From assembly GCA_029215795.1 (NCBI GenBank), contig JARDYH010000004.1, forward strand, positions 32,988,001-33,052,000: a DNA stretch of 64,000 bases, written 5' to 3'. The translations under genes and the position numbers were made by a program. The notes below the pieces were generated by a model. It was given only the letters and a program-made list of their open reading frames with translations. It was not told where the DNA came from and did not search any database. Source of the stretch: Anniella stebbinsi (taxonomy: Eukaryota > Chordata > Lepidosauria > Squamata > Anniellidae). The stretch's first letter is position 1; every line of letters starts with the position of its first letter. Shown piece by piece: positions 1 to 11,471 of this stretch.

Positions 1-159
1 TTACCTCAACTGAATCGCTTGCTTATTTAACATGCCTAAGGGCAAAAGAACCTTTTGCTAACCTTGTTTTCCTCTGTCTTGCTGGAGGAGGGAGAAGGAT
101 CGTCTTTTGTATAATAAAGGATTTGTATTTTCCCTCCAAGAGGTCTCTTTATTATCCTC
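1..159. other. Unrecognised sequence at window start
   Basis: AT-rich sequence containing an ataataaagg stretch and a near-inverse copy of it about 35 bases later (TCTTTATTAT). No coding pattern or recognised repeat is seen. It may be the continuation of the family A element that becomes recognisable from about 160. Confidence 0.4.
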
Positions 160-450
160 ACCATTTCGTTAGATCTTACAGAGTCACGACACATCGCCTG
201 CCTCCCGCCCCTTCTAGCCTTCTTTGTGTGACAAAAAACACCCCAGTAAGTTTGACTTGTTTTTAAAGATGGAACTTGCCGCTATCTCCTGCTATGTGCA
301 CGAGAAGCAGTGTGATCAAAATGGCCCACTGAGTGTGCCATGTGCAAGTTGTTTACTTCCTATTTCAAAAGAGGAAGTAATGAGGGACAAACACACCGGC
401 GGAGAAGTGATGGCAAGGAAATGTGATTTCCCCCTGTGTGATGACACTCT
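160..450 (+). mobile_element. hAT-like non-autonomous element, family A, 3' end (copy A1)
   Basis: This stretch aligns by eye with 39091-39352, including the shared segments GCCTTCTT..ACACCCCA, GAGAAGCAGTGTGAT and GAGGAAGTAATGAGGGACAA. It ends in ATGTGATTTCCCCCTGTGTGATGACACTCT. Reversed, that end starts AGAGTGTCATCACACAGG, which resembles the opposite end of another copy at 13610 (AGAGTGTCTTTACATTAAGG), so it is a terminal inverted repeat. The element has no coding capacity. Superfamily hAT is inferred from the short inverted ends; no target duplication could be shown because the other end is outside or lost. Confidence 0.6.
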
Positions 451-2301
451 AACCTGTCCAATAGGATAATAGTTGAAGACTGATTGGACAATGGCCAGTT
501 TCTTCCTTCTAGTTTTATTTCGTTTCCCACATCAGCTGATCCCAGCTAAGCAAAACTATCCTAGCTTTATAACTTGTGTGACTTCACTGTCCATGACCCT
601 AAGTCAGGGGTGGGCAAGTTCTCTGAATCTGAGGGCCAATTTTGCACTCCCAGAACACACTGAGGTCACACCCCAGCAGCATAGCAGGAGCAAGGGGGAT
701 GGAAGTTTGGTATCAAGATTTTGTGGCATAGCTGCAGCAAAAAACTGGCCTATTTAGCTTTGTTTTAGAGCTAAGTAGGCCCTTTCTGCTGCCAATTTGT
801 TTTGGTGGTGCTGTGGTATCTGCAGCAAATTCCCCAGTGGCAGGGGGCAGAGGGGGCCTCACAGAAGGGCAGAGGCCCAATCCTCCCCTAGTGCTTTCTC
901 CATTGAGGTATATCATACCTTATGGCTATTGGAGTAAAAGTCATCTTGTGGCGTGGAATAAGTTGTAATTGTATATTTCTCCGTATATGTTGAACTCATT
1001 GGTTCAATGTGATCCCAAAAATACTAATGACACTGATTTTTGGTGTGTGTGTGTTTTTTACCTTATCTCATAGGCTTTTTAAAATGTTGCAAATCCTGCC
1101 TACTGTGTCCTTGGCGAGGAGGACACACTAGGGAGGATTTGAAACATTAAAATCTGAGTTTATTATTATATCCTTTCCTGTAACCCTCGTCCTTCGCTGT
1201 CTTTCCCCTAATATTTCCCTCCCCGTTCTGCCTGTGCGTAGTAGGGAGCCTAGTGCTGAGGCACATAATGCAGCATCTCTAAAGGGACAGACTTCAAAAC
1301 AAGCAAGGGAATAAACTGCAACTATGAGTTTACAACGTATTGGCACGGCTCTGCTTTTTTGTATTGGTTTAATACAAGAGGAACTTCCTGGGTTTACTTC
1401 AAATGCGAGGGTGGGCACCACGCTGCTGCTAGAGCTACAGAGCATGAAGAGTTACCCTTTAGGGTTGGCTTTTAAAAGTGTACTGTACACATTGACTTCT
1501 AATGTTCAAAGCAAAGAAAAAAAGGTTGCTTTTGCATCCCACCCCCTTCAACACGAGTGATTGAAAAAGTTGTCTGCACTGATTGATGTCTCTGTTCCGA
1601 AATATTGATTGGATGAGCTGAGAACAGTCAAATGAAATAAAGCAGCATTTGGTTTGGTTTAGATTGAAAAATTCATCTCTTGCAACCTTTTACTGATCGG
1701 CTCATGCTGCATTATCTACTGCCCCTTTGGTCTGAGCTGACATTAAAATGTCATAGATCCCTGACTAAAAGGGCTATCGCAAAATGTGTGACTGTATTAA
1801 CTGAAATCCATTTCATTATTTGGGGCCAAGCTACTCTTTATTTTAATTTATATATTCCCAGTGTTTCTTAATTGCCTTTCCACATAATGAGTACCCCAGG
1901 CAATATTTATAAAAAATGTAAAATTCAACCATCAGTAAAATACCATTAACCATAAATTATAACCTGGTTTGTTGAATTTGAGAGAGGTTACTTCTCCATG
2001 TGCCCAATCCAGAAAAAAAGTCAGCTGCGCTAAAACCCCAGTGAAATCAGTGGGACAGGTTTGTTGCGTCTGATTGAAATCCCACTGGTTGCAATGGACA
2101 AATATGGCTATAACCCCATTTGCAACGTACATCCATGCTCTCACCAAATGCATGGAGGGAAAACAAGATTGCACCCCTGGCCTTGACCTCTGTACATTTT
2201 GCTAAAGAGAGATAATGTGTATGCAGAACTACTGTATAAGTGTCATTGGGATCGCTGATTGTGACCAATAGTTACCTTTAATGGAGTAAAACAGTCATTG
2301 G
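451..2301. other. No gene seen; one weak MITE-like stretch
   Basis: Short open frames here have no recognisable domains. At about 605-915 the start CAGGGGTGGGCAA resembles the end of common hAT MITEs, and 727-793 forms an imperfect hairpin (GCAGCAAAAAACTGGCC against GGCCCTTTCTGCTGC), so an old degenerate MITE is possible. The rest is unrecognised. Confidence 0.4.
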
Positions 2302-2652
2302 CTGCCTCTACAAGAGAGGTTTAAAGCTCTTTCAAGGTGCTTAAAATTTTTTACCTCTACAAGAACGGAGCGCAAATCGGGCGTAGAGGCGCGTTATCTC
2401 TCCGATTATGCGCATTATCGAATGCGCATTAAATTGCGAGTTTTATTTTGCTCCGGCCGTTAAAGCACTTTTTGACTATGTGAACAAGCGCTTATGCGCA
2501 TTAACTACTTGTAAAGTGCATTTTGGTCATCCGTTAATGCGCTTCGCCGCCTGTCACCACCTCTCGTGCAGAGGTATTAGGTGTAAATGCGCTTCAGCGA
2601 TTATGCGCATAATCGCCTAACCGGGCACAAAAGCGAATCCTTGTAGAGGGGA
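2302..2652 (+). mobile_element. CpG-rich MITE, family B (copy B1)
   Basis: The sequence is bounded by CCTCTACAAGAG at the left and CTTGTAGAGGGG at the right, inverted with respect to each other. The same unit recurs reversed at 32145-32497 and again at 61081-61427. Its interior is dominated by GCGCATTA and ATGCGCATAAT words, many palindromic, and stays CpG-rich although the flanks are AT-rich. No coding potential is seen. It is a non-autonomous DNA transposon by structure; hAT is the likely superfamily but no clear 8-bp duplication was found. Confidence 0.7.
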
Positions 2653-3085
2653 CCATTTACCGTGAAGAGCTTATGTGCAGGATGTCACAAGTGTTCTGAA
2701 ACACAGGGCAGAAAAGTCTTCCTCTCCCACATAATAGGACCATATACACAAAATGTCCCAGAGAACTGCAGCTAAAACAAAGCAAGACCAGACATTCTGT
2801 AAGGTGTTAGCCATCTTGATTATATGGGACCTTCAGGTTCAAATCAAGTATACCTATGAATACCAGTCACTGGGAAGCAATGGCAGAAGAAGCAGTTGAC
2901 TTTATGTGGATCTGGCCACATCTGGCTGGCCACTGCAGGATGCAGGGTCCTAGACTTGATGGATCTTTGGTCTGATCTAGAAAGCTTTTTCCTATGTTCT
3001 TATATTCAGTGTTAAAATGGTACCTCCAAATTGTAAAATGCTGTACTTCTGCTGCTGTTCACTGCCCAATTAGCTGCTGCTTTGG

Positions 3086-3086
<1 letters not shown>
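2653..3086. other. No gene; CR1-like LINE tail fragment
   Basis: About 2900-3005 carries the phrase TGGATCTTTGGTCTGATC followed by TCCTATGTTCTTATATTC. This is the form of CR1/L3-type LINE 3' tails and their SINE partners in reptiles, here on the plus strand. The remaining bases are unrecognised. Confidence 0.45.

Positions 3087-3129
<43 letters not shown>
3087..3129 (+). repeat. (ATC)n microsatellite
   Basis: About 14 perfect copies of ATC in a row, followed directly by an A run. Translated, it gives only a poly-isoleucine artefact. Confidence 0.97.
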
Positions 3130-3132
<3 letters not shown>

Positions 3133-4677
3133 AAATGAGGTTGCTTCATGCTGTCTATGAAGTTCCAGCTAGTTGATGATCATGTAATAAGCTTGGTGAC
3201 TTTATGATAACATGGTGGTATCATGTAGCCAATCAAATTTGGCTGTGTGACAATGTCACAATGCCAAATCAGAGTGAGGATAGCGCTTCCCTTGCTTGCC
3301 TCTGTTTGCAGCCCTGTCCATTTTCTGAAAATATGTGTGCTTTTAACAGCCTGTGAACGCTTTTCAAAAACTGCTCCATTTCAGCCCTGCCCTAAAAGTA
3401 AGCAGGCCATTATCTTATTCACATTTATTACTGAAGGGTAACTGGTTTCCCTCCTTTAATTGGTTTCCCTCCTTATTTTATAGGAATCTAATACATTTTG
3501 GCCTCTGAAAATCCTTTAACAATTTGATTACAGCATCATATAGAAATTTTGTACTGATGTTAGGGTTCAATAAATCTAGGTAAGGAACACTGACAAATCT
3601 GGAGAAAGGAATTCCAGCAACCATTTTGCAGCATCGACTGCGTCTTAATTATTTTCTCAGTCGCTGTGGTCGGAGACACTTTATCGACTGCAAAAGCACA
3701 GCCTTCCCTTTGTGCTTTGCTCTTTATTCCCCCAACATTACCTCATGTAGCAACAATTGTGTTTGGTAAGGAATTTATTTTTATTTGACAATATTATTGT
3801 GTGAATGTTTAAACTCCTGCGAGGAAGGGATGGGGGAAGGAAAGCAGCTTAATCTGGATGAAGCACATTCTTGTTAAGTACAGCCATTTAGCTTCGTCAG
3901 GATGGCAAGACAAAACTAGTAAGTGCCAATGTCCTGAGTGCCTCAATTACTCTTTTGCTTCAAGATGTTGCCTGGAAAGGCATAGGAGTTATTATTACAG
4001 TGGATAGCCCACAGAGCCCCAGTTGGGCTATTTGGCTGCATGGGATTAGAGAGTACTTACAAAATAGATTTTTGTTGTTGTTGCTGTTGCTCCTTCTCCA
4101 TTAAGACATACAGGGACATGAAATTACTTTATCTCTGCTCATCTCTTATCACACGGGTTTGGTGTTCTATATCTCCAGCAACAGCAAAATTAAAACCTAC
4201 AAACCTTCAGGCAATATATGATTGCTCCTTTCCTCCATTATTTTATTTTATTTATCCTTTACTTATTAAACTGTTTCTTTTTTAAACTGCCCTTACTCCT
4301 TGCAGATACCAGGGGAGTGTACCAATATAAAAATGAAGTGCAACAGCCAAAACACATGATCATCACTATCCATCATCACACACACAAGAAGGTAGCAAAT
4401 AAGATAGAACAGGCAAAATCAACCAATTAAACTGCCTGGTGCTGGAACAATTGCTTTTTCGGTGCAAATCGCCATGAGGAAGATATCCCATACTCAAGGT
4501 GCCACACTGAGAAGGGTGTCTTCCTTATTGACAAATAATGTACCCAAGGTGTTTGGAGGAGATCCTCTCCTGATGATGTACGAAACTAAATGCTCTTATG
4601 TTCTGCTTCCAAAATAAAATTTGTCCAACTCAATTTCCATAACAACAATTAAGGATTATTCTATTGCTGGGCTGAGT
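3130..4677. other. No gene or recognised repeat
   Basis: Ordinary AT-rich sequence. No long frame, splice-bounded exon pattern or repeat family could be supported. A short TTG-type repeat lies at about 4070-4090. Confidence 0.5.
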
Positions 4678-5130
4678 TAACGGTTTGTGGAGGAATTAAG
4701 ATACGACTCTCCGAATCACACAGGGTCTGTTTTATTCCCAGCATAGCTATGGACCATCTTCCTTTGGGGAATGAGGCCCTAGCCCTAACAAAACCTTTAG
4801 CTTCTATTTATAGCAGGAACTGGTAAAACATGGACATATTACCATATAAGGAAATTAGCACAGTCATAGCTTTGGGGCCTTTATCACATTTACCTAGTTT
4901 GCTTCTGCGGGTTCCCCCTCCGTTTCCTATGCAAGTGTAGCATTTTGAATCACAAGTGGTCGGTTTTGCTCCGATACCTCAGCTCAGCCTGCTGAACTTG
5001 CCTGAAACGGACTTTGTCTGTTCAGGGTTAAATCAAAACAGAAACTAAAAAGGGAGCACTCAGGGCACAAGAACAGAGCGAGGGGGACGAAGTCATGCAA
5101 ATCCCTCCCTGAAGATCTGGATCAAAGTCA
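4678..5130 (-). mobile_element. Possible solo LTR, minus strand
   Basis: On the minus strand there is a TATA-like CTATAAATAG (4804-4813) and about 70 bases downstream a polyadenylation signal AATAAA (complement of 4731-4736). That TATA-to-signal spacing suits a retroviral R region. The minus-strand end reads toward CCGTTAACTC near 4680. Neither TG/CA ends nor a target duplication could be fixed, and no gag or pol sequence is adjacent. It could instead be a host promoter fragment. Confidence 0.3.
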
Positions 5131-6080
5131 TGGTGAGTGTGCTTAAAACTGCGCATGTGATAACGGCCTTGGAAATAACAGCTTCAGTGCATGTATCCTT
5201 TCTTCTGGGTACAAGTCTCAAAACTGCAAACTCAGCCCTACAGACAAACAAGCATTGTCTTTGCAAGAAATGATAGGACCATTGGCATGCTAGCCCTTTT
5301 TGCTACATACATAGTTCAACACAGACTCCATTTTAGATTTCTCTTACACAAATTCCATTTTAGATTTATTTTAAATTCTGTGCAAACTCCATTTTAAGAT
5401 TTTTTTTTTTACACCATGTAGCAGATTGTGTGACTGGACCTTAGGAGAAATGCAGAATTGGTGAAGGCAAAAGCTGCATAAATACGGAAAACCAGTCTTT
5501 GCTTTGTCCCCACTTGCTGTGGAGCAAAATTAGAACTTCTGTGACCATAGTAGGTATGGAGGAGTGTACATGAAGAGAAATGAAAGAGGAAGAATAGAAT
5601 GGAAAGTTCAAAAGCTGCCTCCCTTGGCAGTGTCTCAGAATGATATTAACGTATTTGACTACAAATATTTATATCCCACCATCATGATATAAATCCTTCA
5701 AAGATAGCTTCCAGGTAACATCAAAATGCATTTCAAAAAACACAATAAAATATGAACATAGAAAAAGTCATCAGGGCACTTCCTATAGGGCAGCTGGTGG
5801 TAGATGGCACTTTAGAGGGAAGCTACAGTCCAGACGGAACAGGCCACCGTGTCTTCTTTACCTACTTTGCTCTATCTTTCTCTTGGGATCCTTCCAATGG
5901 GACACTTACTGGTAGATGGCCCTGTGAGGCAGGGAGAGTCCAGCCTGATTAGCTTCTGAAGAGTTGTTCACCTGCCTCCTTTGCTCCAAGCCATAAAGTT
6001 TTAGGTACCATTTTGGGTTAAGTGACCTACCCATCTACCAGCCAGCATAAAATCACTGGGATGGAACCTGATTTAGCCAT
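5131..6080. other. No gene; short tandem repeat and LINE tail fragment
   Basis: At 5315-5400 the phrase CTCCATTTTAGATTT occurs three times in a loose tandem of about 28 bp. At about 5660-5760 the phrase TTTATATCCCACC resembles the reversed 3' tail of an L2-type LINE. Otherwise unrecognised. Confidence 0.4.
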
Positions 6081-6165
6081 GCTTAGAGTAGGCCCATTAA
6101 AATCAATGGGATTAAGTTAGTCATAACTAACTTGTCCCATTGAAATCAATGGGTCTACTCTAAGC
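6081..6165. repeat. Foldback MITE fragment (hairpin 1)
   Basis: GCTTAGAGTA at the left pairs with TACTCTAAGC at the right, and the arms continue inward through CCCATT..AATGGG with few mismatches, giving an imperfect 85-bp palindrome. The core word CCCATTGAAATCAATGGG is shared with fragments at 9143, 46365 and 59604. Confidence 0.65.
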
Positions 6166-6173
6166 AAAACTAA

Positions 6174-6284
6174 CAGCACAATCCTATGCATGTTGAGAAA
6201 GAAAAAAAAGTCCTACAACTCCCAGAATGCCAGCTGGGATTTGTAAGATTTTTTTCTGTCTAAACATGCATAGGATTGTGCCCT
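6174..6284. repeat. Foldback MITE fragment (hairpin 2)
   Basis: AGCACAATCCTATGCATGTT at the left pairs with AACATGCATAGGATTGTGCC at the right, with a further pairing of AACTCCCAG and CTGGGATTT around the centre. A half copy lies at about 61875-61935. It looks like a small non-autonomous DNA transposon next to hairpin 1. Confidence 0.65.
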
Positions 6285-8527
6285 AAGTCTAGATCCAAGG
6301 ATGCATGGGCCCACTGCCCCCCATCCCACCCCAACGTCCCTGCATGTAGACCTCTATGCAACGTTTGATGTCCATATCCTCTAAAATCCAATTGTGTAGT
6401 TTTCCGGAACATGTGGAAAGTCTATGCACAAAAAAGGCCTACACATGTTGGCTTTTTTTTTTTTTTTTTGGCGTTGCCCATGCCAAACTCATGGATATCA
6501 GGGTTAGACCTATACTGTTCACTCTCAGAGGTAGAACGAGATGTGTGGTCCCACAGACCCATTCAATATGTGATGCCCCCAAATGTGATGAATGAATGAA
6601 TGGAGCTAATGTGGAGATACACCACTCAGAGAGCTTTGGCTATTGGGAGGTATAGTAATGTAATAAATAAATTAATATATGGCCTCTAATCAACCAGTCA
6701 TGGGTTAATTCAGTTAATGTTTATTCTGTGCATACAAACAGTTTATGAGAACGGGAAATGATGGCAAACGGGCAACACATAAAGCTCAAAGATGTGACTA
6801 ATCTCAACTACCATATAGCATCACACTTTCCCAACTAGATGGATGAGGTCTGCTTTATGTGTCATGTATGTAGGACAGCATGATTGAGTTTCACATTGTG
6901 GGTACTAAAATTAAAGATTCAATTTAGTGACTTCTTCAATCATGAAACATGGAAAAAAAGAAATTGGAGAAAAAGTAAAATATGGAATAACTCCAAGAGA
7001 GTGCTCAGCCAGTCAGTATCAATGTTGTGAGATTGTTTTAACTGTGCTGATCTGCTTAACTACTGTTGCCCAATGTCTAGAATGCAGACCTTCTGAATCT
7101 GAATTTTACAAGTGAAACTTACACATACGAAGAGGAACATTTTTCTTGAACATTTCAGCCCCTTGTTGTGAATGTGCATCATGAATCATAAACCTCCGAC
7201 AAGAGTCTGTTATAATAAATGCATGTTTATCTGAAAGCTGTCTAATGTACATTTGTCCAAGAGTTTACCAAGTTGGCCCTTCACAATAATTATGCACCTC
7301 TTTCATTTCCCCAGGCTTATGTCTAGATGGTGGATGTCTCCGAGATAGTTCTCTAAGGTGAACCCTATAATTATATTTCAATTACATAAGCTGGGTTTGT
7401 TCTGTTTTTTGTTGTTTGCTTGAAGCTGCTAGGTTACCTGTCAAATGCAGGCTTTTGAAGTTTAATATAAATGGACGAAGATCTGAGTTCTTTTTGGTGT
7501 TATCAGTTGAGCTTGTCCACCACCTCAGTAAGACTTAAGTGTAAAGATTTACTGAGTTTTTTAAAAGCTTGATTTAAAGGATATCTCTGTAAGTAAATAT
7601 CTCACATTTCACACTTCTATTGAATACGGAAGTGAATTTCTTGTCTTTTCTCTGCCTTATATGCAAAGTTTCTGTGTTTCTGTGTGTCAACAGCCTTTTA
7701 AGTTCCTTCTGGGCTTTCTTCTATGGGCCTAACCAGTCACCGAACATAGCTTATTAGTTTCTAAGCCTATAGGAGGCAAATAATGTTTCGATGGTGTTCC
7801 AACCACATTGCCAGCCCCGTAGTCAGAAACCTTGCAGTGGGACAGCCAAAATATGCATGGTGGTATGTGTGTGTGGTGGTAGGAATGAAATAAATGCAGT
7901 ACAGCAAGAATCTAAATTCAGGTAGCTGCTATGTTTAAAGTTATTTAGGGTGCAATCCAAGCCACAGGAAGTGATGCAAGTGGAACTCTGGTGCTGGTGG
8001 ATGAAGCTTATGCAACCATGTCATTCTCTGCTCTCTGCATGCTGGTAGAAAGCTCCACCAGCAGAGTGGGGAGAAATGGAGTATGGTGGCAGCAAGCAGG
8101 GATATGCCACATGTATGCCATTGTTTCCCTGACCTACTCACAGAAATGTTAATTCCCTCCCATTCTAACCAATGGGAGGAGAAAAGAAAAGCTCCTCCCT
8201 TCCCTGTCCACAGCAAAATAGCAGGATAATGGATGTGGCCATTGTTCCACCCTGCTGTAAACATATGGTGGAATGGTTCTGCCTATTGTTTTAAATATTA
8301 ATAATATTAATGCTGGCAATCTGGAATGAACAGATGTCAAAAACCCAATATACATTTCCCCCCCTTTCAGACAAATGCCAATGAATAGTGACCCAGTGTT
8401 TCACTGAGCACTACATACATTATGTGAAGGTTCCAGGTAACATATGAGGCTGGGCAGAATTTGAAGACATTCTTAGCATTTTTCTGGGATTCTCAGAGTT
8501 CACAGATACATATTGGAATTAACACTG

Positions 8528-8530
<3 letters not shown>
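6285..8530. other. No gene; short L2-like tail
   Basis: 6600-6690 reads CTCAGAGAGCTTTGGCTATTGGGAGGTATA..AATAAATAAATTAAT, matching the 3' end of the L2-like tail at 28930-28982 on the plus strand. The rest shows nothing recognisable; a T run at 6453-6470 is a homopolymer. Confidence 0.45.

Positions 8531-8532
<2 letters not shown>

Positions 8533-8561
<29 letters not shown>
8533..8561 (+). repeat. (AT)n microsatellite
   Basis: About 14 perfect AT copies with unrecognised sequence on both sides. Confidence 0.95.
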
Positions 8562-8563
<2 letters not shown>

Positions 8564-9024
8564 CAGTTGTGAGTCTCTTGTTAAGTGTGTTCAGTAAAGA
8601 ACACATTCCACCATGTTAAAGGGGTAATGGGGGGGTGATCATTCTAACATTCATAAAATTGAAAATGTTTCACCAATCGTCCTGAAATTTACATGTGCCA
8701 GAAAGAATTGTTGGTTTTACATAACCTGAAAATTTCAAGAAGATTGGTGAAAGATTGAGGGAAAGGGGGAAAGATTGAGGGGAGGGGCGAATCCTCCCAA
8801 GCTCACTTTGGTATTTCAGACTGGGTTGGCAATAGTTTTTGTCGAGGTCCCCTTACAAATTGACAGGTTAAATAATTAAAATTCCAATGATATCCTATTT
8901 TATCTTAGAGTTGATAGAATTGGTGTTCTTTTCTTAAAATTCCCTTTAGTTTGTTTTAAATTCTATTTATAAGCTCCCATAGGAAAGAATGGAGCTCCAT
9001 CTAAGTGAACACATGCGGAGTAAC
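8562..9024. other. No gene seen
   Basis: Unrecognised sequence with purine-rich patches (GGGAAAGGGGGAAAGATTGAGGGGAGG near 8758-8787, written in part here). The phrase CCTGAAATTTACATGTGCC is loosely like the units at 55.5-56.1 kb, but too short to assign. Confidence 0.35.
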
Positions 9025-9060
9025 GTCTCTCTCTCTCTCTCTCTCTCTCTCCCCCCTCTC
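9025..9060 (+). repeat. (CT)n microsatellite with C-rich end
   Basis: About 13 CT copies followed by a CCCCCCTCTCC tail. Confidence 0.95.
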
Positions 9061-9100
9061 CAACTGGATTAGAACATTGAGAGGCCAGGGGGGGTGATTG

Positions 9101-9600
9101 ACTGCCTCCTGGATTCCCTTAACAGTGCTGGCAGTCTACTGAGAAGTAAGTTCCATTGAATGCAATGGGTCTTACTCCCAGGAAAGAATGTAGACAATTG
9201 CAGCATTTTTAAAATTGGAGTCTGGGGTTTGTGGGGTGGAGGTGAAATCCTGGAAGTAAAGATTTCCTTTTCATTCCAGCACAACAATATTCCTACAATG
9301 AAAAACTTCCTTGCTTGCTTGATTTGTGTGTGTGTGGATTCCCTTAACAGTTCTAGCAGTCTACTCAAAAGTAATCCACTGCCTGCCTCGTGGATTCCCT
9401 TAACAGTGCTAACAGTCTACTCAGAAGTAAGCTCCATTGAATACAGTGGATCTACTCCCAGGAAGGCTTGCAGATGATTGCGGCATTTTAAAAATTGGAG
9501 CCTCGGGGGTGGAGGGTGGAGGGGGTAAAGATTTCCTTTTCTTTTTAGCAGAATAATAATCCTACAATTTACAAGTTATTTTCTTGTTGGCTGTGTGTGT
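9101..9600 (+). repeat. Imperfect tandem duplication containing a MITE fragment
   Basis: GGATTCCCTTAACAG starts at about 9111, 9336 and 9402, each time followed by GCAGTCTACT or AACAGTCTACT and AAGTAA. Units one and three are about 200-230 bp and both continue through CATTGAAT, ACTCCCAGGAA, AAATTGGAG and AAAGATTTCCTTTT. The middle unit is only about 65 bp. A CCATTGAATGCAATGGG core inside unit one belongs to the same group as 6081-6165. Confidence 0.75.
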
Positions 9601-9828
9601 CTGTCTGACTGTCTGTGTTCTCTTACTCCGCTGCTTGATTCTCTCCATATGTTAGTTGGGAAACAAATGTATTAGGAAGTGCGAAAAGTGAGTGTATTGC
9701 ATCATTTGTGACAGACTTCTCTATACACACGTAGTTTATGGTATGTAGTAAGTAAAGAACAAACCCAAGGATGCCTTTCTGTGTGTATATATGAAAGAGG
9801 CAGGCACACAGACATAGACAGACAGTGG

Positions 9829-10050
9829 GCCAGGCATAGATTTCCAGCCTAACTTATCTTACAAGGTTGTTGTGAGAGTAAAAGTAGCACATGCCATACA
9901 CCCAAACATTACCAAACATTTGTTTTACATTTCTGTGAAAGTGAGCAGGAGAAGAAACTCACTAGATCGTTTTGGGCCAGTCATAGACTCTTAGCCTAAC
10001 CTACCTCATGGGTTTTTGTGGGGGGAGATATGGCACTTGAAAGAATGATC
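9829..10050 (+). repeat. Two copies of a dispersed repeat fragment
   Basis: GGGCCAGGCATAGATTTCCAGCCTAACTTATC (part) at about 9828 and GGGCCAGTCATAGACTCTTA with CCTAACCTACCTCA at about 9974 are two copies of one fragment, both followed by a GT-rich phrase. The wording is typical of widespread old reptile interspersed repeats. Its parent family is not identified here. Confidence 0.5.
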
Positions 10051-10739
10051 AGTCCAGGGCTTTCCCTTTCCTCCTTACTAGAGAAGCTTCTTTGCAACTG
10101 ATCAACTAAATGGAGTCTGAACATCCTCTTATATCACTACATCTGACCCAGTATCAAGAATAGCCATGTGGCTGTTTAGAACCAAGGAAATTCAATGGGT
10201 CTTTTAAGTAAATATCTGTGGATGGAAATGCAGCCCATGCAGGCTTGAAACTTGACCACAAACATGATCACAATCTGCTACTTTAAGATGCAAACAGGAA
10301 GAAAAAGAATGTAGCATAAAATGAGCTATAATAATTAATATAGTAAACTGTAACTTATTATAATATAGGATATTTTCCTGTATCATATTGTGTGCTTCCA
10401 AAATTAATCAGGGAGTTTTTAGTCCAGTAGAACAATTTTTCAAATCGTCTCCAAATACAGACACAAAACATGAAATGCTTCTTTTCATGAGTCAGTCATA
10501 GAAAGCTTTTATCTCTGGACCATGGCTATTGAAAAGTTCAAATGAGACCCCTCAGATTTCAAGTGAGAGAGCATAACTTCTGGGGTTCATTTATTATTTT
10601 GAAAAGTGGGTGCAACACATATCACTAGCTTTGATTTTATATTGGATGTCAAAATGGTGTAACATCCTAGCTGTTGCTGGCATGCTTGTCAACTGTATAA
10701 TATCCAGCCATCTGTTACACAAAGCCATGAAATTCATTA
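10051..10739. other. No gene seen
   Basis: AT-rich sequence without recognisable coding or repeat signatures. Confidence 0.45.
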
Positions 10740-11471
10740 CACAAAAAAACTATGGTTTACAAAAACAACGTTAAGGCTCTACAGTTTCCAACCAAGCAGC
10801 AAAGATATATCCTAATGTTTTGGACATCAACCCGCAGCATTCCTGACCACTGCCCATGCTGATACGGGCTTTTACAAGTTGAATTCCAAAAAATCTGGAG
10901 AGCTACATTCTGCCTGCCCTTGTTCTAGAACAGCATTCCCCAATCTGGTGCCTGTCAGATGTGTTGGGTTGCAACTCTCAACATAAGGAGATGCTCTTAA
11001 AAAAAGAGAAGTAGGTGGTCCTAAGTTGTTCATCATCATTTTCCACAATCCCACAGTCACCTCTGCATATCATATTGCATATCCAGATGTTTGAGATGAC
11101 AAGTCACAGCATTCCTGACCATGGGACATACTGACTTGCAATGATGGGAGTTGTAGTCCAACACCTTTGGAGGGCAGCAGGTTGGGGAAGGGCTGCTCTA
11201 AACAAAAAAAAGAGAAGTAGGTGGCCTTAAGTTGTTCGTCATGAGTTTTCCACAACCCCACAGTCACCATTGCATATCATATTCTCCATCCTGTCCTCAT
11301 GGTTTATCTGCTTTGGGAGAATGAGAATTTCACTTGCACTTTCTGCCTCCTTAGGGAGGATGTGGTGTTAAGGCTTGTGAGCCTTAACTCCTAATTCTCC
11401 TGCTTTTTAGTGCTTAGTTGGAAACTGTAGAGCCTTAATGTTGTTTTTGTAAACCGTAGGTTTTTTGTTCA
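10740..11471. mobile_element. Inverted-repeat unit with an internal tandem duplication
   Basis: The left arm at about 10740-10800 (TATGGTTTACAAAAACAACG, CTCTACAGTTTCCAACC) is matched in reverse at about 11411-11471 (GGAAACTGTAGAGCC, GTTTTTGTAAACCGTAGG), giving terminal inverted repeats near 60 bp. Between them the segment AAAAGAGAAGTAGGTGGTCC..CCACAGTCACC..GCATATCATATT occurs at about 10997-11080 and again at 11205-11283. MITE fragments with GGGAGTTGTAGTCCAAC and GGGCAGCAGGTTGGGGAAGG sit at 10931-10985 and 11139-11205. The structure suggests a non-autonomous DNA transposon; no transposase is seen. Confidence 0.5.

Noticed and set aside
2994..3176. Frame with a poly-isoleucine run
   Set aside because: Translation of an (ATC)n microsatellite.
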